From Macropodus opercularis (lineage: Eukaryota > Chordata > Actinopteri > Anabantiformes > Osphronemidae), in the NCBI GenBank assembly GCA_030770545.1, contig JAUCMP010000030.1, forward strand, positions 4,069,001 through 4,133,000: a stretch of DNA of 64,000 nucleotides. The letters are read 5' to 3'. The translations under genes were made by a program, and so were the position numbers. Of the stretch, positions 20,533 to 31,823 are shown piece by piece. Below the pieces are notes generated by a model, which was given only the letters and a program-made list of their open reading frames with translations, searched no databases and was not told the origin of the DNA. Position 1 is the first letter of the stretch. Each line of letters opens with the position of its first letter.

Positions 20533-21600
20533 GACGAGCCTCAGGAGACAGGAGTCGGCCACCAATCGTAGGGTCGGCGGTCGGCTCCCGGCTCCTCCGG
20601 ACTTGATGGAAATGTCCACGTGACAGCAGTGCAGCGAGAACAAAAGACTAAAGGGGCTCATGTACCATTTAAAAATGTAAAATAGAAAAGTATCGCGTCC
20701 GTAAGTCGACTCAGTGACCACCGCTACCGGCCGGGTTTGGAAGGCTGGTTCGCCCACGACGGGTAAGATCCCACCTCAAACCCCGGGACGACCTAAGGCA
20801 GGCACAGTCACGATAACCTGGGAGGCTGTTTTCTCTGACGCGCCAGGCACATGCCCCCAAAACACGACGACACGGAGACGGTGGTGGGTAGGGCCGCCAT
20901 CGTCTCGGTGCCAAATGGCGTTCAAAGGAACGGGCAGAGTAGCGGGTGCGAGAATCCAACAACAGCCTCTTAGCTGCTAGTGGTGCGTTAACATGGAAGG
21001 CTGGTTCGCCCGTGACGGTAAGATCCCACCTCAAACCCCGGGACGACCTAAGGCACAGTCACGATTGTTTGAAGTCACTTACGAGCCTCAGGAGACAGGA
21101 GTCGTCCACCAATCGTAGGGTCGGCGGTTCGACTCCCGGCTCCTCTGGATTTGATTGATGGTTGATGTGTCGTTCAGACGCTGGACTGACTATGAGTCCA
21201 CTCAGTGACCTCCAGGTTTGGAAGGCTGGTTCGCCCATGACGGGTAACATTCGTAAACCGGGAGGCACAGTCACGATAACCTGGGAGGCTGTTTTCTAGG
21301 GTGCATGCCCCCAAAACATGACAAGTCGGGACTAACGAGCCTCAGGAGACAGGAGTCGGCCACCAATCGTAGGGTCGGCGGTTCGACTCCCGGCTCCTCT
21401 GGACTCTGGTTGATTTGTTCTTCAGACACTGAAGGCTGACAGTTGTTCCCAGTGTGTGAATGTATCTCAAAGTGCTGCATGAGTCCACTCAGTGACCTCC
21501 AGGTTTGGAAGGCTGGTTCGCCCATGACGGGTAACAATCTTTAACCCGGAGGCACAGTCACGATAACCTGGGAGGCGGTTGTGTCACACCAGGCACGTGC
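20533..21600 (+). repeat. Tandem composite repeat containing tRNA-derived SINE head fragments (copy 1)
   Basis: A module of about 225-290 bp is repeated about three and a half times. The anchor GAAGGCTGGTTCGCCC occurs near 20740, 20996, 21221 and 21508. Three modules carry GAGCCTCAGGAGACAGGAGT...CCACCAATCGTAGGGTCGGC followed by GGTTCGACTCC at 21126-21136 and 21380-21390, a perfect pol III B box as in the common fish tRNA-derived SINE head. The first module (20536-20602) has a damaged B box. No A box or SINE tail is present, so transcription is unlikely. Confidence 0.75.
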
Positions 21601-21789
21601 CCCCCAGCCCAGCCTGCTCCCCCAGCTTCCTCCATCAGAGTGACTGTGCTGCTGTGTTTGGTAGTTTGGTGTCATCAGGTGGTCGCCTTGTGCATTTATA
21701 GAAGAAACCTTTAACTGGTATAAGGCTGCTCCTAAATGAATTTATTGAACTCAAGTTAAGCTGTGATGTCTCCAGTCCAGACAGCAACA

Positions 21790-22110
21790 AGGAGCCGGGT
21801 TGGATTCCCGGGTGGCCCAGGTGCTTTTCTGTGAGGAGTTTGCATGTTCTCCTCGTGTCGGTTTCCTCCCACAGTCCAAAGACATGCAGTCATTTAACTG
21901 GAGACTCTAAACTGTGACTGTTTGTTCCTCTCTGCCTGTATGTGGTTCTGTGATGGACTGGCGACCTGTCCAGGCTAAACCCTGCCGCTCGCCCACATAG
22001 AAAGTTAGAAAGGTGCTTTATTCAAGCCACAGCACAGCGTCCAGCAGAAACCAGTGACAGCTGGGACAGGCTCCAGCAGCCGCCACCCTTAAAGCGGGTG
22101 AGCGGCTGAA
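21790..22110 (+). repeat. Common teleost interspersed repeat, degraded
   Basis: GTTTGCATGTTCTCCTCGTG, GGTTTCCTCCCACAGTCCAA, GATGGACTGGCGACCTGTCC and CAGCTGGGACAGGCTCCAGC occur in the order known from a very abundant fish repeat that normally ends in GGATAAGCGG...ATGGATGG. A block of about 55 bp (21998-22052) interrupts it. I do not recall the family name with certainty. Copy 2: 59730-60050, with one substitution at 59881. Confidence 0.65.
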
Positions 22111-22514
22111 GATGAGTGCCCCCTTCCTCCCTCCACGCTTACAGCCCCCGCCTCAGCACCCACTTCACTCTCCAGGTGAGTGACCTCTGCTCAGCCGTCC
22201 ACCCCTTCAGGGAGGCGGCGGCTCATCGGGACGTTACCTGTGTTGTTCGAGTCACGGGAGTCACGGTGTGAACGTAAAGGTGTCGAGGTTCCTGGGGTGA
22301 GTTGTACTGACTGTAGCCTACACGAGTGGAGGCCAGGGGTGGGTGGACCTCTCTGTTTGGTAGGTCTGTTTGGTCCAGAAGAGTCTGGTTGTTAGTGGAG
22401 AGGCTGTAGGTGAAGGTTTCTCAAGCCACGTTAGGTCACATGTACGAAGTTCGTACCGAAATATGGAGAGATGCTAAATGTCAGTCTCCATGATTGTATT
22501 AATAGGTTAGAGTA

Positions 22515-22735
22515 GTGTTGGTTGTGTTTTATTGGTAGGATTTATTATGCTTATATTACTAGGTTATGTTTATATTAGTGGTTGTTTATATTAGTAGCTT
22601 GTTTGTGGTAGTGGGTTGTTTATACTAGTAGTTTATGTTTATATTAGTAGGTTATGTTTATATTAGTGGTTGTTTATATTAGTAGCTTGTTTGTGTTAGT
22701 GGGTTGTTTTTATTGGTAGGTTGTGTTTGTTGGTT
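22515..22735. repeat. AT-rich minisatellite (copy 1)
   Basis: Irregular units built from TTTATATTAGTAGGTTATG and TTGTTTATATTAGTAGCTTG fill about 220 bp, with a higher-order unit of about 110 bp repeated twice (TTAGTGGTTGTTTATATTAG at 22576 and 22664). Copy 2: 60455-60675. Confidence 0.85.
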
Positions 22736-24060
22736 ACCAAACAGAGAGGTCAAAGATTAAATTCCAAATTCATATCTAAATTTAACCATAGCTATGTATT
22801 TGTTCATTCACCTTCCAATTTCCAAATTAACTTTTATTTTCAGGTATTTACACCTGCATCTGATACACAACGTAGAAGACGGCACCTTTGTCTGAACCCA
22901 CACGCTTCAACTACAGTATAGCAGTAATACACCCACTAGACTGAAGTGAACAGAATATGAACACGTGCACTAATACAGTAACTGCATTCAGCCTGTGGCT
23001 TCACCAAACGTTAGCTGTGTTTGCTTGTGATGCTTTTCCAGGTTTGACCGTAACCTCTAGCAGTTGCTCCCTTTACGTGTTAATTGTTTGAAGGTCTAAC
23101 AAACCTGTCAGTCACATGTTCCAGCACTTTTACTCACACGAAACACGGGTGGGTTCTGACAAAACGTGCTCTCTGCTAAGTTCTGCATCAGACTCAGATG
23201 TAAATATCTGGAAGTATGATTAAAAGCAGAATCGTGACCTGGTAGCTGTGAATGGGCTCCATTGGTTAATGAGGTAATGAACTGAGTTGGATGAAGGATT
23301 TTGCTTCGCTGGTTCGTGGGCCTGCCACCTGCAGTGCAGTCCTTACACTCTGCCTGGGCTACAGAACACCTGTTCACACCGGACTCAACATCAAACGTCA
23401 CCACGAGGCACCTGAAAACCTCAGACGGAGGTCAGGGTTCGGCCTTTGGGTTGCGTCGCTGGGCGCAGCCACGCTCGTATGGGCACCACAGTGAAAAGGG
23501 GGTCTGGGCCGTCAGGTTAGCGCCACCCGGTGGTCGCTGGGAGCCGCCTCCGGGAGAGGCCATGGAGGAGGACTGTTGGTCGGCCTCGACAAAACAGACG
23601 CCGGGACGGAGACGCTCACGGGTGGAGTCACTGAATTACATTGTTTGGTTAAATACTGATCAGCAGTTTGACTTGTCATCCACACGAGTCAAACAATAAC
23701 TTCACTTTATGACAAGCCATGATTTTATTTGACAAAAACATTTGCCGTTGCTCCAAAGTGTAAAGCTAAGTTGGGAGCAAGTCGTTTTCAATTTCTCACT
23801 ATGATTAAGACGTAGTGTCTTTACTCCAATCACTGTGTGCATCTCCATAATTCAAAACACAGTGTTTGCCTTTTATGATTATTACCCACAGTGCTTAGCA
23901 AACGCTGCCCCTCAGCTCGCTGCACAAATACCAGTTGTAATGAACTGACTTAGTTCCTGTTTGTATTCAGAGTCATTTCATCCAGGAACAGCACAGTAAG
24001 AACATTTCACTCACACTAATGTAGAAACACACATCAAGTGCATTGCACAGCAGTAGCATC
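22736..24060. other. No recognised feature
   Basis: About 1.3 kb of mixed composition. No domain-bearing frame, RNA gene or known repeat was seen. Copy 2: 60676-62001. Confidence 0.4.
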
Positions 24061-24061
24061 T

Positions 24062-24640
24062 CTTTCAGTGCTTCACCTCCGAGTCCCTCGTTTCTGGGAG
24101 AGTCTGCGTCAGGGTTGAGGCGGAGGAGAGTTCGGCCAATAGTCCAACCTCAGATTCAGGAGGAACGATTCGCTCTCTGCTGGGTTTGCCGCTGGTGTGA
24201 GAATCGCTCCTCCGGGTCTGAGGCCATCGTCCCGACCGGAAACGGCGGCTAGTTGTTGTTAGAGGACGGTTCCTGCTCCGAGCGGAGGAGCGAAGCATCT
24301 TTTGGTCTCGTTCACCAGCGAGAGAACGAGCGCTAGACCGACGGACGGTGAAGGAGGAGCCGAGCCAAAGGGCAAAGCTCTCGGTTCACCCGTCGAGCTA
24401 CGTTCCTTCTCTCTAAGGTCGTGACCTTTGATTCACGACCAAAAGAACAGGCCGCCGCTCCTCCACGTGGAGGGGAGCCTTGGGGTTAGGCTAGGGTTGG
24501 GGTTTGCTGACGGCTCGGCATCAGGTCTGGATGCCTCCTGGATCCCTTCCAGGTCAGGGATTCCAGGAAAGACCCGCGGGGAGGCCCTGCGATCCCCCCG
24601 GTGATCTGGGGGTGGCCAGCGAGTGGGACTGGGGTCAGGG
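24062..24640 (+). mobile_element. RTE-like LINE remnant, reverse-transcriptase C-terminal region (copy 1)
   Basis: Short collinear matches to the abundant fish RTE-type LINE occur in order: CAGATTCAGGAGGAAC (24145-24165), GAGCCAAAGGGCAAAGCTCTC with CGAGCTACGTTCCTTCTCTC (about 24360-24415), then ACGACCAAAAGAAC and GGATGCCTCCTGGATCCCTT (24526-24548). Large internal pieces are missing and no frame survives. It ends before the purine/pyrimidine minisatellite. Copy 2: 62002-62580. Confidence 0.6.
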
Positions 24641-24760
24641 CCACGGTGACCAATTGGAAAACTCGAACAACACAAGCGACGTCCAGGTGGGCCTCCGCCT
24701 CCCTGAGGGGGCCAACGGCTCCGCAGAGGTCAGGGGTGGGGGGCGAGGTGGGGGCGTGCG

Positions 24761-25560
24761 CTCCTCCTCCTCCTCCTCCTGGTCCTCCTCCTCCTCTCTT
24801 CCTCCCTCACACTGAGCTCCTCGCCTCCCTCTCTCCCTCCCTCACATTGAGAGAGAGAGGGAGGTGGAGGAGGAGCGACCTTCTCCTCCTCTCTCTCTAC
24901 CTCCCTCACATCGCGCTCTCCGCCTCCCTCTCTCCCTCCCTCACATTGAGAGAGAGAGGGAGGTGGAGCAGGAGCGACCCTGTTCTCCTCCCCCTCCCTC
25001 ACATCGAGCTCTCCGCCTCCCTCTCTCCCTCCCTCACATTGAGATATAGAGGGAGGTGGAGGAGGAGCAACCTTCTCCTCCTCTCTCTCCCTCCCTCACA
25101 TTGCGCTCTCCGCCTCCCTCTCTCTCTCCCTCACATTGAGAGAGAGAGGGAGGTGGAGCAGGAGCAACCCTGTTCTCCTCCCCCTCCCTCACATCGATCT
25201 CTCCGCCTCCCTCTCTCCCTCCATCACAATGAGAGAGAGAGGGAGGTGGAGGAGGAGCAACCTTCTCCTCCTCTCTCTCCCCCTCCCTCACATCGCGCTC
25301 TCCGCCTCCCTCTCTCCCTCCCTCACATTGAGAGAGAGAGGGAGGTGGAGCAGGAGCAACCCTGTTCTCCTTCTCTCTCTCCCCCTCCCTCACATCGAGC
25401 TCTCCGCCTCCCTCTCTCCCTCCCTCACATTGAGAGAGAGAGGGAGGTGGAGGAGGAGCAACCCTGTTCTCCTCCCCCTCCCTCACATCGAGCTCTCCGC
25501 CTCCCTCTCTCCCTCCCTCACATTGAGAGAGAGAGGGAGGTGGAGGAGGAGCAACCCCCC
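24761..25560. repeat. Purine/pyrimidine minisatellite, ~94-101-bp self-complementary units (copy 1)
   Basis: Eight units are marked by the CCTCACATTGAGAGAGAG junction (variants at 25035 and 25223) near 24844, 24942, 25035, 25130, 25223, 25324, 25425 and 25519. Each unit has a pyrimidine arm (CCTCCCTCTCTCCCTCC) followed by a purine arm (GAGAGAGAGAGGGAGGTGG), so every unit can fold back on itself. Two alternating unit types (CTTCTCCTCC and CCTGTTCTCC) give a partial higher-order order. Long open frames on both strands (for example 24601-25593) follow from the lack of TA and TG words and are not genes. Confidence 0.92.
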
Positions 25561-25689
25561 TTCTCCTCCCTCATTGTAAATATTTGTAAATAACCCCCCC
25601 ACACCCAAAGTCAAGCTCCCTCCGCTCTCTCTCCCCTCAATACAAGGCCTCCCCCCCACATCGAGCTCCCTACCTCCTTACACCCCCTC

Positions 25690-25890
25690 CTGTACATAGT
25701 TTTAATAAAGTTCAGAGCATGACTGGCTTGTTTCCGTGGCTTCTTTCTTGTGCTGCAGCTTCAGCTCAGGCTCCAGGTGAAACTGAGCAGAGCTTCTAGC
25801 AGAGCTGCTCTATGTTGGACTCTGCTCGTCTGCAGAGCTTCGAGTCAGACGCCTCCTGGTTGAGTCAGAGACGTCTCCTCACAGCACACG
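25690..25890 (+). repeat. Short dispersed repeat shared with 26985-27150
   Basis: TTAATAAAGTTCAGAGCATGACTGGCTTGTTTCC...TATGTTGGACTCTGCTCGTC...GTCAGACGCCTCCTGGTT aligns with 26990-27130 in the same orientation at moderate identity. Together with the minisatellite unit at 11457 and the repeat at 27166, it suggests that one ancestral block of about 1.3 kb (minisatellite, AATAAA segment, repeat family) was copied at least twice within the unit. Copy 2: 63630-63830. Confidence 0.7.
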
Positions 25891-26229
25891 GACTCTAACC
25901 CTGGGATGATCTCTCACTGTGTTTGTATTAACTTGGACGGATGAGCCTAAAGAAACGAATCTAAGGGTCGCGTGGTTACAGTGGCCGACGATGGCTAATA
26001 ACCATTTGTGCCCCGACTCCATCTTAACGTGACGAGACTGGTGTAATGACATGTTGGCGACAAACGGGAAAAATGAGAAAACAAATGAGAGCAAAGACTT
26101 TTACTGATCTCAGTGCAAATGGTTTCAACACAAGACTAAAATACAAGGAAGCTTCAGAGCCAAGAAATATGGTTTGACAGGAATCTGATTCCTGCTCCAA
26201 ACTGGACTCCATCACACATCCTGTAAACA

Positions 26230-26900
26230 CAAGGAGAAATGGTTGGGGTTAACCACAGGACACAGAGCAGACTGTGGTGGACTACAGGAGAAAGCTCCCC
26301 CACGACCATCAACGGTTCTGCAGTGGAGCAGGTGAGCAGCACCAAGTTCCTGGGTGTGGACCTCTTCTGGAGCAACAACCCTGCATCACTGGCCAGGAAG
26401 GGAAACAGAGTCTCTACTTCCTCCGCAGAGCCCCCCCTCCATCATGCTGCCCTTCTACAGAGGTGCTGTGGAGAGCATCCTGACCAGCAGCATCACTGTG
26501 TGCTACGGAGCCTGCAGCGCCACCTGCAGGAAGACACTTCACTCCCTCTCCCCTCCCTCCAAAAGCTCTATGGCTCACGCCTGACTCAGGGACAGTTTCC
26601 TCCAGCAGGCTGTGAGGAGGCTGAATTCCCTTCCTGCTCTGCCCTGTCAACACAAGGTCCCACCTCTCACTGACTAACACACTGACAACTCCCATCTCCA
26701 CTCACGCACACATCTACGCCAGTCACCTCATCCCCTGCACTGATTCACTTTACGCCAGCATAAAGCTTCTGTACGTTCCGTAAACGTTATTTTTCATACC
26801 CCTGAACATTTCCACACTTAGTAACATAGTCCTTGTATATTTTGTGTACAGTTCCGTTGTATAAACGCACAATGTATGTAACGGGTTTGAGAGACACAAA
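26230..26900 (+). mobile_element. Rex1/CR1-like LINE C-terminal remnant
   Basis: Frames read INGSAVEQVSSTKFLGVDL and, after frameshifts, LPFYRGAVESILTSSITVCYGACSA. These correspond to the region after the FADD motif in the LINE at 12058-14512 (RVADFRFLGVHI, SFYRASIESILTYCI). It differs enough to come from another subfamily. The tail lacks an obvious AATAAA repeat end. Seen once, because copy 2 is cut at the window end. Confidence 0.7.
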
Positions 26901-27165
26901 TGTCAATTCTCCGTGTGTCACACACATAAAGCAGCATTGACAAATACAGCTGACGTTGACGTTTTACAGCCGTGTTCATAGTGTAAAGAGTTAATAAACG
27001 TCGGGAGCGTGGCTGGTTTGTTTCCGTGTCTTCTTTCTCTTGTTCCAGGTGAAACACTAAGCAGCTGCTTTATGTTGGACTCTACTCGTCTCTGCTGAGC
27101 TTAAAGTCAGACGCCTCTTGGTTTAGTCAGAAATCTCACTAACGCGTCTCTTCACATAAACCGAA

Positions 27166-27755
27166 GTCATTTCAACGCTGCAGAAACACACACAACAGCG
27201 CGAATGAAGAAAAGCTGAACCTTTAGGTCAAAGCATCAAAACAAAGTGAAGAGTTGACTGAATCAACTCAAACACACCTGGAAACTATGCGGCTCTGAAA
27301 AATCTACGGTTGTGTCCAGTCAGTCAACGATAGAAACCTGAAGCTGAGTGTTAGAAAACGAGGGAAAACACTGAATGGTAGTTATTTCTGAACTGATGCA
27401 AACAGAGTCACTACACAGGCCCTGAATAAAATACTAGCAACCACAGACATCGGCCAAACTAAGGAGTCGATGCAGAACCAGCGTCTGCTTGAACATCCTA
27501 CCCATGCGCTGCTACTGGTTCTGCTTCTAAGTTAGAGGAACAATCCTTTTATCGGATGCAAGTCTGCTTGTGGCCTGTGGTTCAACATCAACACACGTCT
27601 GTGTTTCTGGATTTGTTTCTATTATTGGAAATTATATCCAAAAAAAAAAGCAGCGATATGACAAAGTCTCCCTCAGCAAACTGTTGGACCGACTCACGTT
27701 TGTTAATGTGTTCAGGAATCCCCAGGTTTACTGGGGAACTTACAGATGTACAGTC
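27166..27755 (+). repeat. Local repeat family, uninterrupted copy (empty LINE site)
   Basis: Aligns with 11511-12057 and then with 14513-14555 without any LINE between. At 27709-27713 the single TGTTC corresponds to the two TGTTC copies that bracket the LINE at 12058-14512. A local substitution (CCCCAGGTTTACTGGGG, a small hairpin) marks the right part. Confidence 0.85.
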
Positions 27756-28556
27756 ATTGACAGAAGTTGCTCTCGGTTGCTCTGCGTTCTTTTAAAGGAT
27801 TTTGGTTCAGCAGTCCTAGAACAAACTAGCTACAGAAAAACAACAGGTCGCATCTCTTCAAGGAAGAACGTGAAGCTTGTGGATGTGCCAGGACACTGTC
27901 AAACGGCTGAAGCTCGTCAAACGCCCAACACCTTGTATTTGACCCATAATAAAGCAGGAACACTGTCAGAAAGTTAATCAGGAGCTAAGAGGAATGTGAT
28001 GCTACTCACTGGCAGGAACCAGAGCCACCAGTGCTCCGATGACGCGTGACCACCTCGCTGAACACAAAGCAGGTTATTCACAGTCTCACCCTACAGCCTG
28101 AGCAGCGACGGATTCTTCGCTGGCGAGCGTCCTTTCACAATAAAACAGCTGGCGCAGTCGTCGACAGTCACGGACCGAGTCCTGACGTCGAGGGAGCACA
28201 AAGAGGAGACCTGGGTGGGAGGTCAACCGCAAGACGAGGATCCCGACTCCCACCCAGACCGAAGTCTGGGGGCAACCGGTCAGAACCTGAAGCCTAGACT
28301 TCTTCCTCCTCTAGCCGCTGCCTCTTACCTGCTGCACTTACCCGATCCAGACACTCAGCGACTGAACGCTGGAGACACACGGCTCTGAGTCTGACGAAAG
28401 CTGTAGATGAGGACAGAGAGAAACACGAGAGACCAGCTCAGTCACACGTGGACGTGGTGGAGCGAGGAAACAGATGGAAAACCAGATGTGCTTGACTTTG
28501 CCCTCTCAGTCTGGGTGTTGTGAGTCACCGTAGGGAAAGAGACGTTACGGTGAGGG
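27756..28556. other. No recognised feature
   Basis: About 800 bases with one short open frame (28046-28297) that lacks any motif. Nothing else is supported. Confidence 0.4.
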
Positions 28557-28830
28557 AAGCTGGTCTGGAGGCTGCTCACCTGGGAGCTGCTGTGATGTTT
28601 GGCAGCACGGGGAGAGCTCTGGGTGTTTCCAGACAGCAGGGCTAGTGACGGGGTTTGAGCTGGGGGAGGGTCCGATACAGCAGGTGGCGCTAAACACCGC
28701 AGCAGAAGCAGCAAAGGAGGAAGAAGAAGAAGCAGCAGCAAAGGAGGACGACGACGACGAAGAAGAAGCAGCAGCAAAGGAGGACGACGACGAAGAAGAA
28801 GAAGAAGAAGAAGGAAGCAGAAGCAGCAGC
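28557..28830. repeat. Third copy of the 4.1-kb dispersed repeat, then GAA/GAC/GCA trinucleotide DNA
   Basis: Bases 28557-28680 match 4131-4236 but contain an extra block (CACCTGGGAGCTGCT) and, to the right, AGGTGGCGCTAAACAC. Bases 28690-28830 are mixed trinucleotide repeats (GAAGAA, GACGAC, GCAGCA) with a GCAAAGGAGGAC segment repeated three times. The plus-strand frame is Glu/Asp/Ala-rich and the minus-strand frames are Leu/Arg/Pro- and Ser-rich; none is credible as a gene. Confidence 0.85.
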
Positions 28831-28984
28831 AGCACTGGCGCGCATGGCGTCTGCGCTCTGAGACGGCAACAGGTAGATTTTTATTAAACAGCTGGAGACA
28901 TGACAAGTGGCGGATTTTGTAGCCGAGCTTTTTTTGTTTTGTTTTGTTTTATCGCTTTCCAGGTGACTTTAGGTCGTCCAGAGT

Positions 28985-29139
28985 TAAGGCTCTGTTAGCC
29001 AATCTACGCTAAGCTAAGCTAAGCTAGGCTAAGCTAGGCTACCTAATATTACGATGAAGACATTTGCTGTGCTCCGTACATGTAGAACGTTTCTTCTGTC
29101 CTTACCTCGTGTTATGTGACAGCGCTAGGAAGAAAGGGC
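28985..29139. repeat. Short CTAAG tandem repeat and flank
   Basis: CTAAGCTAAGCTAAGCTAGG near 29008-29040 is a short 5-bp tandem repeat. The rest is unassigned. Confidence 0.6.
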
Positions 29140-30005
29140 TTCAATTCAATTGAAATTCAACTTTATTTATCTAGCGCCAATTCACAACATCAGTTATCTC
29201 AAGGCACTTTACAAGTGAGGTTTAAGACCTGACACAACTAAACCAAAGTTTAGCTATTTAGTCACATGTGGACATGGAGGCATGTTAGTGGATAGAAGAA
29301 ACCGAAAAGAGCTCAGTGAATGAAGGACGTCCCCCAGCATCTAAGTCTATAGCAGCTGAACGAGCAGAACCATCTCTAACTATACGCTTTGTCAAAAAGA
29401 AAGGTTTTCAAACTAGAGAGGGCGTCTGCTGCTAGAACCTGAACTGGAAGCTGGTTCCACATAGAGGAGCTTGGCGCTAAAGGCTCTGCCTCCCGTTCTA
29501 CAGGTAGAAACTCTAGGAACCACCAGCAGACCAGCTCTGAGAAGCCAGCGTTCTGTTGGAGCATAAGGAGCCATGAGGTCTAAGACAAGATGGAGCTTTA
29601 TCATGAAGAGCTTTGTAGGTGAGGAGAGGGATTTTGAATTCTATCCTAGATTTGACAGGGAGCCAATGCAGAGAAGCTCATGTAGGAGAAATGTGAGTCC
29701 AGTCAGACTCTGGCTGCAGCATTTTGAATGAACTGGAGGCTTTTCAAAGAGTTAGTGGGACAAACTATGAGCAGCGAGTTACAGTCGTCCAGCCTAGCGG
29801 TAACAAATGCCTGGATTAATTTCTCAGCGTCACTCTGCTTAGGGTTAGGGGTCGGGTGTGTGAGTTTTTTCTCAATGACTCTCCCTGCTCTGTCTTTTAG
29901 AGTAGAGCAGTTTGGTGTGGAGAGCCAAGGGGAAGGCACGGGCCGACGCTTGTCGCTCAGGTTCCTCGATACTTGAGTTACTCTTGTGTTTTGCCGATTC
30001 TCCAT
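29140..30005 (-). mobile_element. L2-like LINE 3' end
   Basis: On the minus strand the frames read LIQAFVTARLDDCNSLL, SLKSLQFIQNAAARV, then further on GLLVVPRVS, TGGRAFSAK and QLPVQV, and KTFLFDKAYS. This is the C-terminal region after the reverse transcriptase in fish L2-type LINEs. The 3' tail reads TTGTAAAGTGCCTTGAGATA and GGCGCTAGATAAATAAAGTTG, ending in TTGAATTG repeats near 29145. It is 5'-truncated within the RT region and frameshifted, so inactive. Confidence 0.85.
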
Positions 30006-30774
30006 ATGGTCAAAGCGTCCTCTGCAGCCCCCAGGAGGCCGTGAGACAGCTGCAAAGGGTGAGCTCTACTTGATTCTTCTCGGTCCTAGAGACATTTTCC
30101 AAGTTCCCAGGTTGGGTTTGTAGTAGTTAGGGTTAGGCACAAGGATCCCATGGTTAGGATGAAGCCACGGTTGAGGTTAATTGTTTCTAATGTGCCAGGT
30201 TGGTGACTGAGGTTGGGTTTTGTTATGAATTTATCGTCCTGGCAACTAAGACTAACGAAGCGAGACACTGCTTCGGTTTAATAAAATAAAAAAAGAAGGG
30301 AGTATAATACAACGTGTGCTTTCTTAGCGCATCAAAGCTGCTACTAAACTGGAACATCAACTTCTTCTGTGTCCTTTCCTGGTGCAATGCATCTTGGGAA
30401 AATGAAGTCAGTTTCCCTGAAATTCACCAACCGTTATGACACAGTTTATTTTATTCACATATGTAACTGACACATGAACCTTTCTTCTTATTGTCATGTA
30501 TTAACTGTCAGTATGATTTTAACCCGTTCATTTTAATATTTTAACTATTCTTATAAACAGTCTTCTAACAAGAAAGTCTCAACAGGTTTAGGCATTGAGG
30601 TCTCATTGTTAGGGTTAAGTAGTTTGGTCTAAGCTGTCTTAGACTAAATTGTGAGGGTTACTCATCAGTAGTGTACCTTAGGTTCATCGGGCGTTTTGGC
30701 CATTTACCACTAGACACCCTCCCCTAAGGGCGGCCCCCTGGGGTGATCAAGTCCCAGGGTATGTCCTCTTAGGG
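30006..30774. other. No recognised gene
   Basis: AT-rich, with several scattered TTAGGGTTA words (30127, 30610, 30768) that are not tandem. No exon or repeat family was recognised. Confidence 0.4.
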
Positions 30775-31112
30775 TTAGGTTTGAAATGTGTTTTTTTTGC
30801 ACTGGCAAGCAGGGGTCTGTGCCATATCACCAAAAAGCCCATTCAGTCAGGATGTTGCATTTTATTTCATGGATGCAGTTTAACAGAGATGGTTTGGTTC
30901 CTTTTGAGGTTGTTTATTTACTTTGTTGTCTTCCTAAGTGCTAAGTGATCTATGTTTTTTAGGTGCTTCTAAGCATCATGAGAGGGAGGAGAGGATCCCA
31001 GAAGGACATCCCATCAGTCCGAAGCTGACTAGGCAGCCATCAGCAAGGTAAGTGCATGGAAAACATACTTAAAACCAAGAAGTTTTATAAATATATAGTT
31101 TATGTACATGTG
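30775..31112 (+). repeat. ~340-bp direct repeat left of the Penelope-like element
   Basis: Aligns with 36175-36538 in the same orientation (GGGGTCTGTGCCATATCACC, GAGGTTGTTTATTTACTTTG, CATCATGAGAGGGAGGAGAG, ACTAGGCAGCCATCAGCAAG). The middle looks like an exon: a TTTTTTAG acceptor, an open stretch of about 90 bp reading SKHHEREERIPEGHP, and an AAGGTAAGTG donor. The protein is unknown. The pair could be a target duplication by unequal exchange, LTR-like ends of an element, or duplicated host exons. Confidence 0.85.
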
Positions 31113-31235
31113 TGCGCACACATATACACACACACACAAAAACACCTACACCTACGTGTATATATATACACATACACACACGCGCACCTACGTATTTAAC
31201 CATTGGCACACATGTATACACACACACACACGTAT
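31080..31235. repeat. CA/TA microsatellite
   Basis: Interrupted (CA)n, (TA)n and CGCGCAC tracts (ACACACACACAC, TATATATACACA) extend from the end of the direct repeat. No other content. Confidence 0.9.
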
Positions 31236-31823
31236 CTTGTTAATAGCATGCATAGAGTGAAAGGGCCCAGCTATAAGTGCTGTAAATACAAATAGCTATG
31301 AATGTTAATTGATACCAAAGTAGAATCATGCAACACACAAGAAGAATAAAGTCATGCAGAATAAATTATTACATTAAAAAGTTCATGTGTGGGGCATGCA
31401 AAATGGTTAAGAAGTTAATATGTAGGACATATCATTATTGAGGAGTCATGCAGTGGAGGAATAGTTTTATCACTTAATTCCAAATTTAAAAAGATTTTAA
31501 GAAGGATTTTTTATGTGTATGTGTTACTCGGAATCTCCTATCAATAGGTTTGAAGGGTTGAAGGATGAAGGGTAAGGAGAATGAATTGGGGGCTGAAATG
31601 GAGCCCAAAGCTTGAGGACAGACCAGAGAGTGGCACACAACAGGTAATACAGGCAAGATATATATTTAAAACAAATGTTTGTTTGTTTGTTTGTTGAACT
31701 TACTTACTGCCTAGGAAGAAACACACTCCCATCTCTACAATCATGCATTTTTATTTTCCAGTTCCTCAGTTCCTCCATTCAGTTATGATAATCTATGTAT
31801 TCCTTGTGTATTAGATGTATTTA
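31236..31823. other. Unassigned AT-rich stretch
   Basis: It lies downstream (3') of the Penelope-like coding end. A TTTGTTTGTTTGTTTG run sits at 31677-31693. It may include the element's 3' untranslated region, but no terminal repeat could be found. Confidence 0.4.

Noticed and set aside
21080..21150. tRNA gene, because of a perfect B box and CCACCAATCG anticodon-like region
   Set aside because: No A box, no acceptor stem pairing, and the same head occurs in other modules; it fits a SINE head fragment.
24601..25593. 330-codon open frame, Arg/Glu/Ser/Pro/Leu-rich
   Set aside because: It lies wholly in the purine/pyrimidine minisatellite and its flank. Other frames on both strands are equally open, so base composition explains it.
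28442..28906. 154-codon minus-strand frame with Leu, Arg and Pro runs
   Set aside because: It crosses the trinucleotide repeat; only the short Ser-rich segment (kept as a finding) looks non-random.
29840..30775. Repeated TTAGGGTTA words suggesting telomere-derived sequence
   Set aside because: They are single, widely spaced and not tandem; chance or simple-repeat drift is enough.
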